This document shows, piece by piece, positions 1 to 13,500 of a stretch of 64,000 nucleotides of DNA. A model generated the notes under the pieces. The model worked only from the letters and a program-made list of their open reading frames with translations. It searched no databases and had not been told where the DNA came from. The first letter of the stretch is position 1. Each line of letters begins with the position of its first letter. The translations under genes were made by a program, and so were the position numbers. Source of the DNA: Helicoverpa zea (Eukaryota; Arthropoda; Insecta; Lepidoptera; Noctuidae); contig NC_061456.1 in the NCBI RefSeq assembly GCF_022581195.2, positions 5,396,501-5,460,500 on the forward strand, written 5' to 3'.

Positions 1-3000
1 TAAACGACAAAATCCTCATGTCATAATATTTATTAATTTTATTTGTATAAGTAATAAGTTAACTATATAAAAATCTTTTGTTTTGAATGTTGTAAAAGCT
101 GATTTCGCGTAAGTAAATACTTATTCATTAATGTTTCTCTTTTTAGATTCTTAGCTGAATACCAATAGGTAGATAATTATTTATACCTTACAGTAGTTTG
201 TAAAAAAAGTAGCTCATCTCTCTACTTAGACGCGTATCTCGTTTCTCGAAGTATTTCGCTATTTAAATTCTAACTTTACGTTATAATGCGCAATGTTTTT
301 GTTTATTAAGTTTGCACGGCAAAACGGCTAAACCGGAGCTATTACTTTTAACCTTTTGCTTTACTTTAAAAAATGATAACAAACAAGCTTACTGTTTATT
401 TGGCGGTTATTTTGGGATCTTCTCGATTCATCCACACAACCTTTGTTAACATATTCATGTTTATCCGTAGAATTATGAGTTATCGAAACTTTACGAACAT
501 ATTTCTGTTCCATTATTATTATTCCAATCTTATGTGTAGGTATTGTTGAACGTATGTGGTCGAGTCAGTAAGTATTAAAAAATGCACCCACTGTGGAATT
601 TTACTAGACTAGGCAGGCGATGTCTTTAGCATTTATTTTTATCGCAAAAAAGCCCAAGTTGTTTACAACTTATTGGCGCTTCCAACATATAGTTTGTCGT
701 TTCAGAGATTTTTCAAGAGTATAAAAATATTCAAAAGCTTATTCCCACGAAGTTAGTAATGAATAGTATGATCTCGAGTAAACACATAAATAACTATCGA
801 ACTAGATAATTGAAATAAATTAAAGAACATCGTCTTATGATATCAATTAGGTTAATGATTTTGAGACAATTGCTTCTGCGAGGCTCAAGAGGCCCATATA
901 GCCGTAATAACTTCAGAACTTATTAACAATGTAGATGTCCTAAAAAGCTATTTATATTTTTGCAAAGGACATCAAATTAAAATTTTAAATCTAAATTGTC
1001 TTTCCAAGATTAGTATTTACAGTTTTGCAAAGTCTTGCCTAACAATACAAAACCTTAGTTAAGAGTAACAGAACTCTAGTTGTCAGCAAAACTTGATAAA
1101 CCAGAACAGGGTTGCTTCGAAGTCATTGACTGGTTAGCATACCCAAGGTATAACTATTATGTCGCGCGAATAACTATTAAAGAGGCGGAGAATGGATGGT
1201 GTACTTTTAGTAATTGTATTTTAATTATCTGAAGAAACTGGCTCAGTATCCATCAATTGAACACAAAGAACAAATCACTGTTTACTTTTTTGTATCAAGC
1301 TCATACAGGTTTTTAAATAGAGATCGTTTAAGATATACTTAATGTGCACCGATACGGAAATTCTGCAATATTTTCATGTTGAACTTTTCAGGTTGTCAAA
1401 CAAAGAAACTTCATTCAAGACACCCACACTTTGTCTCTGCACTAATAAAAAAAAACTGCTGTCAAACCAAGGACGTATGCGATGACAGTTGCATCAAACT
1501 ATTTACTAAATAAATAAACGCGAATGTTATGAAATAATTCAAACGTAAATGCTACAGCCGACTGCACCGAAGAGGCTCTGTTATTGTTATCGATACCTTA
1601 GTTGATTGATGTTCACAGATAAAGCACGGCGGACATTGATGGTGCGAAGCCCTTATCTTGAAGTCTGTGACGTCAAGTAGTTCTGTGATATATACGGGCG
1701 GAATGAGCGCGCGCGAACATTACTAGTGTAAAAGTGCTCCGTGGATGCCCACTGGCCACGCGCTCGCAGTTCGCGCCGTACTCTTGCGCACGTTGCTTTG
1801 CTATAGATATACTGCATTGAATAACACCAGTGTCTTTAGTGAATACTTGTGCTGGAGCGATAGATAGCCGGTAAGTTGTGATTAGTATAACTAATACAAG
1901 CAACTATAAACTTAAATTCGTATTTCTCTCAGCAAATAAACTATGGGACAGAGAAAATTGCAGTTTTTTACCGATCCTAAAATTATGAAAGACCGGTAAT
2001 AGGTTGTGAGAATTTTCCCGGTCATAAAATATTTTAACTAATAATAACAACGACCATTGAAAATGTCTACACCTTTTGCGGTTGCATGCGGCGTGAAAAT
2101 GTAAAAACTGCTAGTTGCTAGTAAAATCAATGTTTGCACAAAACTAATAAGTAATTTCAATTTCTTGACCATATATATACTTACTTAAAGCCTTTTTAAA
2201 TAACTATTTTTACATACGTTATGCAAATCTACAAGCAGGATAGAGACTTTATATAATAGCATAATATAGAATATATAACGATTACAGATAGATTCAATAC
2301 AATTAAAAAAAAAAACAAACAAAAGATATAAGAACGCAATAGTAATGACGGAAGAAAAACAGCGTTTATTATTGTGTGCACGAAGATACGTAATTCCTAT
2401 GTTGCAGTTACAAGGACCAAGAAGTTTTCTTGAGTATTTTTATCTATCGTTCAATTATCACTGGATAATATATGTGTGAACTAGAAAAGTCAATAAGAAA
2501 ATCGTTTAGTAGTTTCCGAAGCGTCATGTCTCTTGACTTATAGCATTATCAAGTTCAGTGCCATCTCTAGCACCCATCCTTTGTCGCTTTGAACGCTAAT
2601 AAAAGACCTGGTCACAGAAAATGATGAAGAAATGTTACTTCGTCTATGCGTCAGCTTCGTCTGTGAAAAATTGGTAGGTGCGGTCGAGTTAAAAAAAAAA
2701 ACTTTTTGTTTTAATTTTGGTAAAAACAAGTCAAGATCAATTAAAAGTACAAAAATAACGATCTGGTTAAAAAGTAGTAACTTGATTTAAATATAAGTAA
2801 GCTTAAAAAAAAAAAAAAAACAAGATTACCTTAAAATGAGAATATGTAGGTAGGTATGTGCGGTCGTTACATTTACGTTGCGGAATATATTTATTCTTTG
2901 AATGGTATTGCTACGAAAACTTGATTTGTATAGAAGCTGCGCATATTTTTCATAGTTGCGGAGGCTTTTATTATTAAATCAAAAGTTCTTTATGATAATG

Positions 3001-3481
3001 TTGTATGCTTACGTTGTCTTGAAAACTCGTAGAACATGTAAATTAGTTCTTATTGCCCCAAAATACATGATTATTCAGCTTTAAATGACTGATTTCAACG
3101 GTAGATATATTAAAATAAAACCATAAGGAATCGTTAGTTCAAAGCTATTCTAGAAGCCAGTTCCACCATCCAACAAAAAAAAATCACGAAAACATTTTTT
3201 CCGTTATAATAAGGAAAATTTCTAAAGGTAAACGAGATCTTATTGTTTCAAAGTATCTGCATTACAGGACGACGTGTTTACTAACTGGCTTTGTTTGCGA
3301 CAAACAACTATCTACTTATAAGTGTAGGAAGCGATGGAACAAAGATTCCTATTTGCGTCTCTCGACGACTGATGTTGACTTGTTTAGTCCGAATTCTTTA
3401 CGTGATTGTGGACAACGGATGTGTAGTAGCTTTGTTGTTTCCTTATAAGTTCTGAGATAAATCTCTGTTCCCTGCAATAAA
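1..3481. other. Intergenic, no gene seen
   Basis: AT-rich sequence. Open frames up to 76 aa (such as 1673-1903, -) lie in a slightly G+C-richer patch near 1620-1790 but show no domain or splice context. No RNA gene is recognised. Confidence 0.5.
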
Positions 3482-3918
3482 ACCTCATTCATTTACTCAT
3501 CATCCTCCGAGCCTTATTCCCAATCATGTTGGGGCTCCAGTCTAACCGGATTCAGCTGAGTACCAGTGCTTTACAAGAAGCGACTGCCTATCTGACCCCC
3601 TCAACCCAGTTACCCGGGCAACCCGATACCCTTTGGTTGGACTGGTGTCAGACTTACTGGCTTCTGACTACCCGTAACGACTGCCAGGGATGTTCAATGA
3701 CAGCCGGGACCTTCAGTTTACGTGCCATCCGAAACACAGCCAATGAAAAGTGTCTAAGATATACTTAGAAAGTACATACAAACTTAGAAAAGTTGCATTG
3801 GTACTTTGCCTGACCTGGGATCGAACCCGCGTCCTCATACTTGAGAGGTTGGTCCTTTACCCACTAGGCCACCACGACTTTTTTTTTTGACTTTTTTTTG
3901 ACCTCATTCGTTTACTCA
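3482..3918 (-). mobile_element. tRNA-derived SINE with target duplications
   Basis: On the - strand from about 3878 there is a tRNA-like head: an A-box region TGGCCTAGTGGGTAAAGG (3874-3857) and a B box GGTTCGATCC (3827-3818). A body of about 300 bp follows, ending in a GGATGATGA tail near 3500. The element (3500-3900) is flanked by 18-bp direct repeats, 3482-3499 and 3901-3918, that differ at one base. Two copies of GTC plus A-runs precede the head. The 80-aa + strand frame at 3526-3768 is part of the SINE body and not a gene. The head resembles SINEs known from heliothine moths. Confidence 0.85.
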
Positions 3919-4899
3919 CCCGGATAAAAAGTACTCCCTTGAGCTCTACACCATCTGTGTACCTTTCATATAAATTGGTTCAGAGGGTTTTAGTTTGTCA
4001 GTATGGCATGGATAGACAGATGATGTTACTTTCCCATTGATAATACTAGAAAGAATTTTGCCGGTATTTACAGAGTTATCAACTGAAACCTTTCAATAAT
4101 TTAATAAAGACACTCATCGTCAGTCTCCCGTGAAATAACATATTTAAACCTTTAAAACCTTGTTATAATAGTTATAAAAATCGTTGGTCATTTTATGAAA
4201 CATTATTTTTTTTGTAAAATAAGATTCAAATCTGTATAAATTCGTTATATTAAAATGCCGAAATTCAACCGTTTGCAAAAAAATGCTCAACGACCATTAT
4301 AAAAAAAAGTGTTATTATTTTCTAAATAGCACTGAAATTATTTTTTTATGTTTATGTCCTCATTTTCTTACAACTGTTGAATAAATTATTATTTTTCAAC
4401 TGTCTGAAACGGCGACTGTCCGTTTCTATTTTTGCTTTATCGTGGGATTTTCAAAGATAGTAAAACCAATCTGGGTCAAAACCGTATCGAATCCTAGGTT
4501 TTCTATGTGAAAGTTTCGTGTGTAGTTTTCTTAGTACTGGGAACATTATCATCAGTCACGGCTCTTCATCTCAGCCCTACGCTTTGACGCGATACACCTT
4601 TCGATCAGAGATTTATTTACCCATGACTGCGCATTTATCAAGTGCAAAGGAGTTAAGTGTTAAGAAGACAGCATTGAATAATAAGTTGAGCAAAAACTTC
4701 AGCCATGCAAATCAATATTGACATAAAATCTTTTAACAACGTATTATTTTTATCGATCCGTGCGAGATTACAAAATTTCTCAAAGGTGATGGCGATCTTC
4801 ACCTTTTGTTCCTGACCTTCATCTCGGGTCTGTCTAATGTCATGCGGTATATTGATGGTGTATGATAATCATTTTATACATGCATATATTATCTTATAA

Positions 4900-5082
4900 T
4901 CTATAATATAAAAATGAATCGCAAAATGTGTTGGTAAGCGCATAACTCAACAACGCCTGGACCAATTTGGTTAATTCTTTTTTTGTTGTGTTTGTTATTG
5001 TCAGGAGAAGGTTCTTATGAAAAAAAAATAGGGTAAAGTAGAGAAGTTAGTTGACGGGAGCGAAGCCGCGGGCAAAAGCTAG
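4900..5082 (+). mobile_element. Small non-autonomous Helitron (183 bp)
   Basis: It begins TCTATAATATAAAAATGAAT and ends GCGAAGCCGCGGGCAAAAG followed by CTAG. It sits between A (4899) and T (5083), the A|T target used by Helitrons. The interior has the 'CCTGGACCAATTTGG' block common to these short moth elements. It has no coding capacity. Confidence 0.75.
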
Positions 5083-8000
5083 TACATAATATATGGATTT
5101 AGACATAATGTTCGAGGTTTTTTCTCGTCTTTATTATATCTAGGCTCTGTCTATATTTACGTCTGTACAATTACTTTCAGTAATCCCTTGAATGTGGAAT
5201 TTCAGCATTTTTATGCTATGACAGGTTATGAACAGCAATACATTTATTTCCTGTATCATTAATTGCTTCGGATGACAATAATTTTCCTTTTGACTGATGT
5301 GATTAAAAATAGATTTTCACTTAGGTATACATAATTAAATTATTTCTCTGTCTTAAATTGTTTCCATTTAATACGCAAGACACTTAATGTTACAGGTGAA
5401 GCACAATGTTATTTCGAAAATAGGTACATTTACTGACTGAAAATTGCAGCGATTTTACACATTTAGATACTAATAAGTTAGTCTTTGGTTTCTATATAGT
5501 CAAATCCAGCTGTTTGAGTTAAAATATTATATTGTTTTCGCGATTGCAGAAAATATGCAAGAATTAACTTTAATGTATTTTATGTGAAACTTGGTAATTC
5601 CCTCGGACTCACTTGTGTCCTGAATATTTTACTAATCTGAAAATAATAACTAATGTGCGAGGTTTGCATTAAGTATGACATTGATTGATACAAAATCAAA
5701 GTATGTAGGAATGTACTTATAATATTTCTTTAAATAATTCCATATATTAAACCAAAAAGATGTTATCATATACTAATAATGCGTTATTATTTATAATGGT
5801 CAAGGCTTCTGATTTCGTTATACATACATTTCATTTGAATACTTTCCATATCGTTGAATGTCTTGTTGAGTGGTTACGATAAATATACTTTAGTCCTTTT
5901 AATGCGAAACAGAACATTAGTAACCCTTTATTGTTTAATTACTGTGACTGTAATTTTGGGCATGAAAATATGCTAATTATTAAGAGCAAATTCGTATCCT
6001 GTAATTACCAGTTGGTAAATTAATTAATGGTTTACGGGTCCCATTTTCGGATTTTAATCTTACAAACTTGGTTCTCAGTTGCCTATATTATATAAATTTA
6101 AACAAAAATTACAAAACAAAGTACAATAAAATATAACAATAATTCTATACAATAAAATATAACAATAATTCCATGAATATTTAGTACCCATTGATACACA
6201 TTTTAATTAGTTATCGTTGAATAAATACTAGATATGATAATTCCGCAGACAGGAATTAAGAGAAGAGTAAAAATTCGTCATTAAAACCCAGACTATTAAA
6301 TATTTACAATAGCATCGATAATTTTCAACTACTATGTGCCATTAAGAGCGTCATCAAAGAATGCAGCAAGTTATGCTCATCATAAAAATACGCAGCTCAT
6401 TGATCAATTCCCACGGAATGTTTTAAGTTTCGAGTGATAAAATCAGATGAAGTGTTTATTCTGCCTAAATATAAATTAGTTTTGTTCAGATAAAAGTATT
6501 ACAGTGGTTAGCAGTTGTATTTATTTGTTTTAAAAAAACTTTGTTCTAAATAAAAATCTTATATGAAGTCTGTATTTATTTTCAAGATCGAATCTGATCT
6601 TAATTATTTCTTCTTAATCTGTCCACGTTATCATATGACATTAGTGTATTCTTTTCTTTAATAGGTACTCTTTTAATATCATTTAATTACCACAAGATTT
6701 AAGTGATCAAATATCAAATGAATTCTCGGCATCAGAACTGATAATTTCATTTCGAAATATTAATCGCAGTAAAATCCACAACATTGTTTCATAAGATGTA
6801 GATCAGAGTAATGATACGGAATATGAACGTTAATATATTTGATTATGATCGTGCTTAATAGGTACAGTCAGGAAAAACATTGGATTCTCTTTCCTTACTT
6901 ATCTGTGCTCGGAGCTTATATATTATTTTATCTGTGCTCGGAGATTCTAACATCAGGGTTCTGGTCCAAAGCAAATGTTTAACTTACATATTGACGTCTG
7001 TTTTCTTTTTGATTTATTTAGCTGGTTACACAAAATATATAGTTGGTATACATAGTATAGTTTCTTCAGGGTCTGAGTGAAACTGCAAAAAAGTTGCATT
7101 TTATTAAAATAAAATTAAAAAAGCATTTTAAACAGACAGATAAAAAACTGTTTATTATTATTTTATATTTATGAAAACTGTTTATGCTGTCGTGTAAACT
7201 GTTTATTCTGACCGTATTATAGTGAGAACTTATCTTACTTAACGAGTTTAAGTGAATAATCTAGACCTTGCTGATTTTAATGGTTTCATTAGTCACTACA
7301 ACGTATAATTGCCGATGGAAATTATAATGGCGTTTTATGACGGACGGAAACTTGAGGAAAATGTTTTTCCAAGTCCGAAGGTTATATTGACATGACACAT
7401 ACATTGTGATAACATTGAACTTAGCTTGTGTTGACTGAACTATTATACGAACACCGTAAGTGTTTGCTATTCTCTTCGAGGATGGTTTTAGAACTGTTAA
7501 AAAATCTATGAGATTAAACGTCAGAAAAGACATAAAAAATCACGCAAAAGTATCATTTCCATCCATGGTTGTACAGACCATTTTTCCATTTTCAAAACTG
7601 TGACTTTTATTTTAAAGGAATTTTCTTCGTTACATTGTAAACGGGGCCTTCTCCTAGCATGAAAGATAATACGATGTGCTCTAAATATCCCGTAATATAC
7701 CCATCATGATACGAGATACTAATCCGTGGTGTATTGGGCTCAGTTGCTTCACCGAATCTGATTGATAGATAACATGTGAAGGTTTAGAACGCCAGCCATC
7801 TGCTCGTATCTCCTGATTTACACATAGCTGAGTATGTGGTTGTAATATTTTATGCCTGTTTACCTTTTGTTGCTTCTGAAATGTGAATTTTACAGTTATT
7901 TGGGTATCTTTGTTATTAGTTGAAGGACTTGGAAGGAGGTTGTAAAATCACTATATTATAATGGCTTTGATTTTTTGATTTACGAATGATATCAATTTCA

Positions 8001-9837
8001 AACTTCATAAATGTTCGAATTTCAAATAATTTTGAAAACAGAATACAGCTTTACATTAGCACCAGCCAGTCCTATTGGCTTTCAAGGAGGCTGGCAGCAA
8101 TAAAGGAATAATGACGAATGATATTGAACTTGTAGCGCTGAGAGTTAGGCTGAATGCTTGCTTGTCTGTGTCAAGTGCCGTTGCCGTGTCGCAAGCGATG
8201 CAAGTGCTCGCGTCTCGCAACCGCTCAGTTATTACGGTGTTGCAACTGGAAGCCGCCCGCACCTCTCGCTCCTCTACTCTGTTCCGGAGGCACATTTTTC
8301 TTAAGTTCGTTTTTATGTCTATCGTAAGGTATCGCTTAGCTGGGCATATAGTATGGTCTTTTGAAAATGAATTCGATGTTCAGATTTGAGATTAATAGTG
8401 TTATTATTTTATTTATCTAGATTTTAGAAACGAAATTAATGCTCAATTGATGTCAAATAATCGTTGCAGTATTTTAATATGACATTATTAAATTGTTAAA
8501 ATATGTAACAAAATTATAAACTTGTCTAAATTATACTCGTAAAGCTAGATTTTTTGGATCATTAGATATTTTGATACGTATCTATTTATCTAAAGTTTTA
8601 TGAGCCTGGTTTTTCAGAGAAATATAATAAAAATTGTAATGATGTAACTTATGTGAAGTGTAACCAACCATAGAGTTAATATATTCAGAGTAAACAACAA
8701 AGAGCGGGCGTCGCATTAAGCGTGCTTTATATTCCGCGTGTCTATGCTTCTAAAAATATAGGGACAATGACTCAAAGACATTACGCTATGATTATTGTCC
8801 GTCCTTATTTTATGCAAACGTGTAAAAAATATGTATAACGTGTAAAGGTCGGTGTCTTCTGCCCTGTCAACTAAGCGGCTCAAATATTTAAAACAATATA
8901 ATAATAAGTACAGAATTGTACCACCAAAGGAATAATTTTGCGAAAATTATTATCTGTTTATGAATTTATTTAGCATCGTGGCATTGATATAAGTTTCCAT
9001 AAAAAGTTTCGCAACCCTAACGATTCTGTTTACGATATCATTTCGCAAAATATCGTGCAGGTGTAATTTTAATTTTTTTTTTAATTAAAATTTAACTTCG
9101 CTAGGGAAAATAGTACCTGAACAATTTTATGCACCAGTTTTCAGGACAGGTCCGGATTCGTAACAAAACATGTTTTGTTATTTCTGTATATTTTGAAGGT
9201 TATCCTTGTTCCATTCTAAAATATTTCAAAAAGTGACTCTAGGCGCTCGTTGAATGGTTTTCCGTAATTATACAAGGCGATTTGTCTGGTGGTGACCGAG
9301 GTTAATAACCTAAGCATAATGTAGTATGTACTTACATATACCCAAGAGTTTATGCAAAATTAACATTATCGTTTGTAATTAAATATAATATGGACTTATT
9401 TCATTTTTAATAATAAGTCCTTATGAATATTATGTTTGACGTCATAATCCCGGATCTTATTTGAAAACATGCGTGTTTTTCGTAGTGATTTCATGTCTCA
9501 TAGATTAAACAATTTTCTTACCGTATATTTCTTATGTTTCGTGATATTATTTCATTTCATATTATAATTATTTTCCTTGACTCGGTTTTTGCCGACTACG
9601 GATACATAACCTAAAAGTCCAGATGCACAATAGATCATTAATAGAGTTATACTCATGCATACCAAGTGTACGTGGATACAATATTAATTGATATCATTAA
9701 TTTTAATTACATGATGAACATATAAATCAATTATTCTCTACAGTAACAAAGAATACAATAATTGAATAAGTTCATTATAAAATACATTCTTGAACAGTGA
9801 GCAATGGATTAAATAAATTACAAACAAAAAAAAACCG
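5083..9837. other. Intergenic, no gene seen
   Basis: AT-rich sequence with a 25-bp near-perfect tandem duplication at about 6120-6171 and a repeated TTATCTGTGCTCGGAG at about 6898 and 6929. A G+C-richer patch at 8050-8300 is open on both strands (79 and 104 codons), but no family is recognised. Confidence 0.45.
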
Positions 9838-9951
9838 CATTACAATCGGATCATCCGTTTGGGAGCTACGGTGCCACATACACACACACACACACACACA
9901 CAGACACGTCAAACTTATAACACCCCGTCGTTTTTGCGTCGGGCGTTAAAA
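9838..9951 (+). mobile_element. LINE-type 3' fragment with CA microsatellite
   Basis: CGGATCATCCGTTTGGGAGC, a run of about 11 CA units, then GACACGTCAAACTTATAACA and CCCCGTCGTTTTTGCGTCGG ending in an A-run. This block order is a common dispersed sequence in moth genomes, probably the 3' end of a non-LTR element. It has no coding part. Confidence 0.5.
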
Positions 9952-10435
9952 AACTGATTATGCTTATAAATAAATTCACTTTTGCAGCTACCTAGTTTTC
10001 AGTCGTAGGACAATATGTTTTAGAACATCTTCATTCAAAATAACTTTAAGATCGGTCCAAATTAATAATTATTGATGTGCACCAAATAAATCAATGATTA
10101 CAGTACCTATCAAAACTGACATCTTAAAATAAATTGAGGAAGTAAACAAGACTCATGTTAAAACAATTTTATTTTTCAAAATATGTTGGACCACATTTTT
10201 ACGGCGGGACTTTTTTGAAAAATAGAAATACCAGTTCGAGGTTTTTATTGTTTTTGGTGATCTCGATATGTAGCAGGACCTTGGGAACCTCTGCAATAAG
10301 TGGAATATAACTTGTCAGTGCTCCTTTCATAGTTAAAAACCGCTTCGAAGTGGCTACGACTGCTTCTCATATAGGATTTATTTTTCTTTTTCTGTGATCT
10401 GGTTTTTGAACTCGCCAGCTATAAATTCTTTTGGC

Positions 10436-10573
10436 CTTACTACAAAAACTTTAACCACTGTTTTACACTTGTCTAAAAAAAATGTGGCTCCAAAATGAAC
10501 CATATGTCAACGTCATAATTTGACATTTTTTTAGACAAGTCTTAAACTGACGTTAAAAAGTTTTTGTGGTAAG
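10436..10573. mobile_element. Foldback MITE (138 bp)
   Basis: The ends CTTAC and GTAAG are part of two imperfect inverted arms of about 50 bp each. Left arm: CTTACTACAAAAACTTT through CACTTGTCTAAAAAAAATGT. The right arm is its inverse with small indels. It would fold into one long hairpin. It is non-coding. Confidence 0.65.
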
Positions 10574-13500
10574 ACGGTTTATGTCTCACGAAACCTCTTT
10601 GGTTAAAAAGAACAAGATGAGGTTTATCTCACAGACGTGCACTTTGTACATTAAAATTATATTACCCACGGCGCTAATGTTACATGCTTATTGAATCTGG
10701 TCATAATAAATGTGTATAATATTGAATGTATTAAGAAAATATAAGTTATGTTTTACAATCACGATATTATAATGCACTCGTAATGACAATATACGTAATA
10801 TCGACATAGTAGTTTTATGTTTACAATGTTTTGAACGACATATTACCCACGCCCATTCACATGTACTGACGTAAGTTTATTCCTACTCGACAATTCTATT
10901 TAATTACAAACTATTGAATGAATAGATATCTGCTATTAGTAAAGTATTAGTTATTTATAAACTGAACCAGATTCAAACTGGCTAGATACAATAAATGCCT
11001 AAGAAGGTACTTCCATTGTAGTGATTGTTTTACAGCAATTGTAAATTCCGAATCACCAGTATTGTTTTGCAGTCTTTTGTTTTGCCATTTATGCAATTAA
11101 CGTAGCTTCAATGATGTTATTCATCTTCGATGGAAATAAGATGGGTAACCGTGACCGTAGTCTTTGTTGGTCGCGTAGAAATTGCGCAAATATTGCGTTG
11201 ATGGGATTGGAATGGTTAAAGTCACGGTCAAAACAATAATTAGAGCTTGGTCGGAGTCAGTATAGCGTAGACAACAGGGCTGCCAAAATATGCAATTTAT
11301 TCGAGCTGCTCAAAGTAAAATCAATTGCGTTTAATTAGCATAATTTATGACCCGTAAAATGCGGTTTATTTTTATATAACAGTAAACGTCTGATACATTG
11401 GAAATACCATCACGTCAAGGTTTGTAAATAAAGCTATCAGCCCTAGGCGGCTTGTTGGTGGCGCGTCAACGACGTCGTGTGTATGCTGCGCCCGCGCCGA
11501 CTACGCTTTTGTCAATGCGTAATAAAATAGGTGCGCACTGACCGTGGCATGCTCCTAGCACCTCATATACACTTCAAACTTACGCGTAGCGTTACATATG
11601 TTTAAACTAAATAATATTTATAAAAAAGTGAAAATAATTTGGATAAGTTTCCTTGATATATGTGACTGAAAAAATCGCAGGTCTGTGATCCATCAGAGTT
11701 ATTGTTGCTATTATAAGCACTATGAGCTATACTACTATGAGCACTATCTGAGTAATAACATCTCTTGGACGATCTGTCTACATTGAACGGTAGGTATACT
11801 GTATTAAATTTTGTAAAAGCCGAAAACATTCGGATCGGTGCCGAAGGCATTCGGTGTTTAGGGTAGGTTTTTTAAGTTATAGTTTGGTCAAAATTTGTAG
11901 GGAAAGTGTAATTTAATTAAAAAAAAAACAATAAGCAAATGTACGAGTATTTCCTGAAGCTGTAATATTTTATACAAATAATTGGAAAGTGAAGGGTCAA
12001 ATTTAAGTACCCACTTGCTATACAATCACTTACATACTCGTAATTCCATCCAAATTAAATTTGAGAAAGAGATTATCGTTTAAGGTTAATCGATTGTATT
12101 CCTTGTAAAAAGAGATAATTTCATATTTATTAAACAATCATACATTTGTAATGTTTCTCTTCAATGAAAAAGAAATTTTAACGACCCGTTATTTCAATTT
12201 TCTGTCTGTATGTATTGGCTCTGTAATTCCTCCTTTTTATGATCCACAAATGTATTAACTGAAATTTAATATGAATGTGATTGTAATGGCTTTGCAGTTT
12301 TTTAAATCCAACAACGACTTATTAATATCTGACAGGCAGATGGGAATACATTTTTCAATCATACTTCATCACGTTTTAGGCGTACCTCTGTTTTTGTTCC
12401 AGAAGTTTCAAAAACTTAATGGAAAATTTATTATTGTTTTAAGTCGTTTTGTTTACGGAAGACTTATGATAAATATAGCTGAATAAGTATGGTCCAATAT
12501 TTTACTACTTGAAATGTCACAGCGTAGCCATAGTTTGTTAGAACCTACCTACCTACCTACCTATCTACTGTTATTGACCCGGTAAGTTCAAAGTTCACTT
12601 GGACCTTATGCGAAAATATAACGGATAGTATTATTCAAATCATGATTTATACTCGTGTCTTTGCTGAAATAATAATAACTCTTTATTGGGAGTTGTAGGT
12701 ACCTATAAGTTAATTTTGTGTTTTTAATTAATTTAAAGTTTCTTCTGTTGGACTTTATAAATTGCATGTATTGCAGGATGTTGAAATATTAGCCCTTTGT
12801 TTTTTAATAAAATAGTTTTCCTTTAATAAACACAGTAATTTACAGTTCAGGAAAGTTTTATTTTAAATAAAATAGTATTAATTATAACCTATTCATAGAA
12901 CCTAAAGTGCAATGATATCATAAAATTGAATTTTATTTGTTAATAAGATAAATTCCAACTTGTTTTGTTTTTATTATTTTATTTGTACGATTAGTCTTGC
13001 TTTCCGGTTTGTGTAATTTTCCACCAATACAAGGCTACACTTAATTTATATAGTAATGTACATATTAGAGTCCGAACTTACGCGATCTGGCTATTAAATA
13101 GGACGCATTCATTATTTTTCGTTGTAGTCTATGCAGATGAGCCACAGTTTAAATTCTACGAAACAAAATATAAAAAATTCGTTCGAGGAAATTATAAGGC
13201 ATTCTGAACCGAAATTAAAAATAAATTCTGATACTTTTATAACTTCTTTTATTTTATTATAATTTGTGCCAACAGTTCATTGATCTTATAAAATAATAGC
13301 TGAAGATTGATCTTATAAGATCACAGGTTATTTCTTTAAACCTTTTTTATCTATGATCATTCTATCAAGGTCTATTTTATTCGGTGTTTAATACGGTACC
13401 AATACAGAATTGTCTTATGATTAATGATACACGCGTCATATTTACACGTGTCTTCCTAGATGAAATAATGATACGAGTAAATAATAGTATCGAGAATATA

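Noticed and set aside
3806..3880. A tRNA gene on the - strand
   Set aside because: A and B boxes are present, but the sequence continues into a SINE body with a tail and target duplications, so it is a tRNA-derived SINE head.
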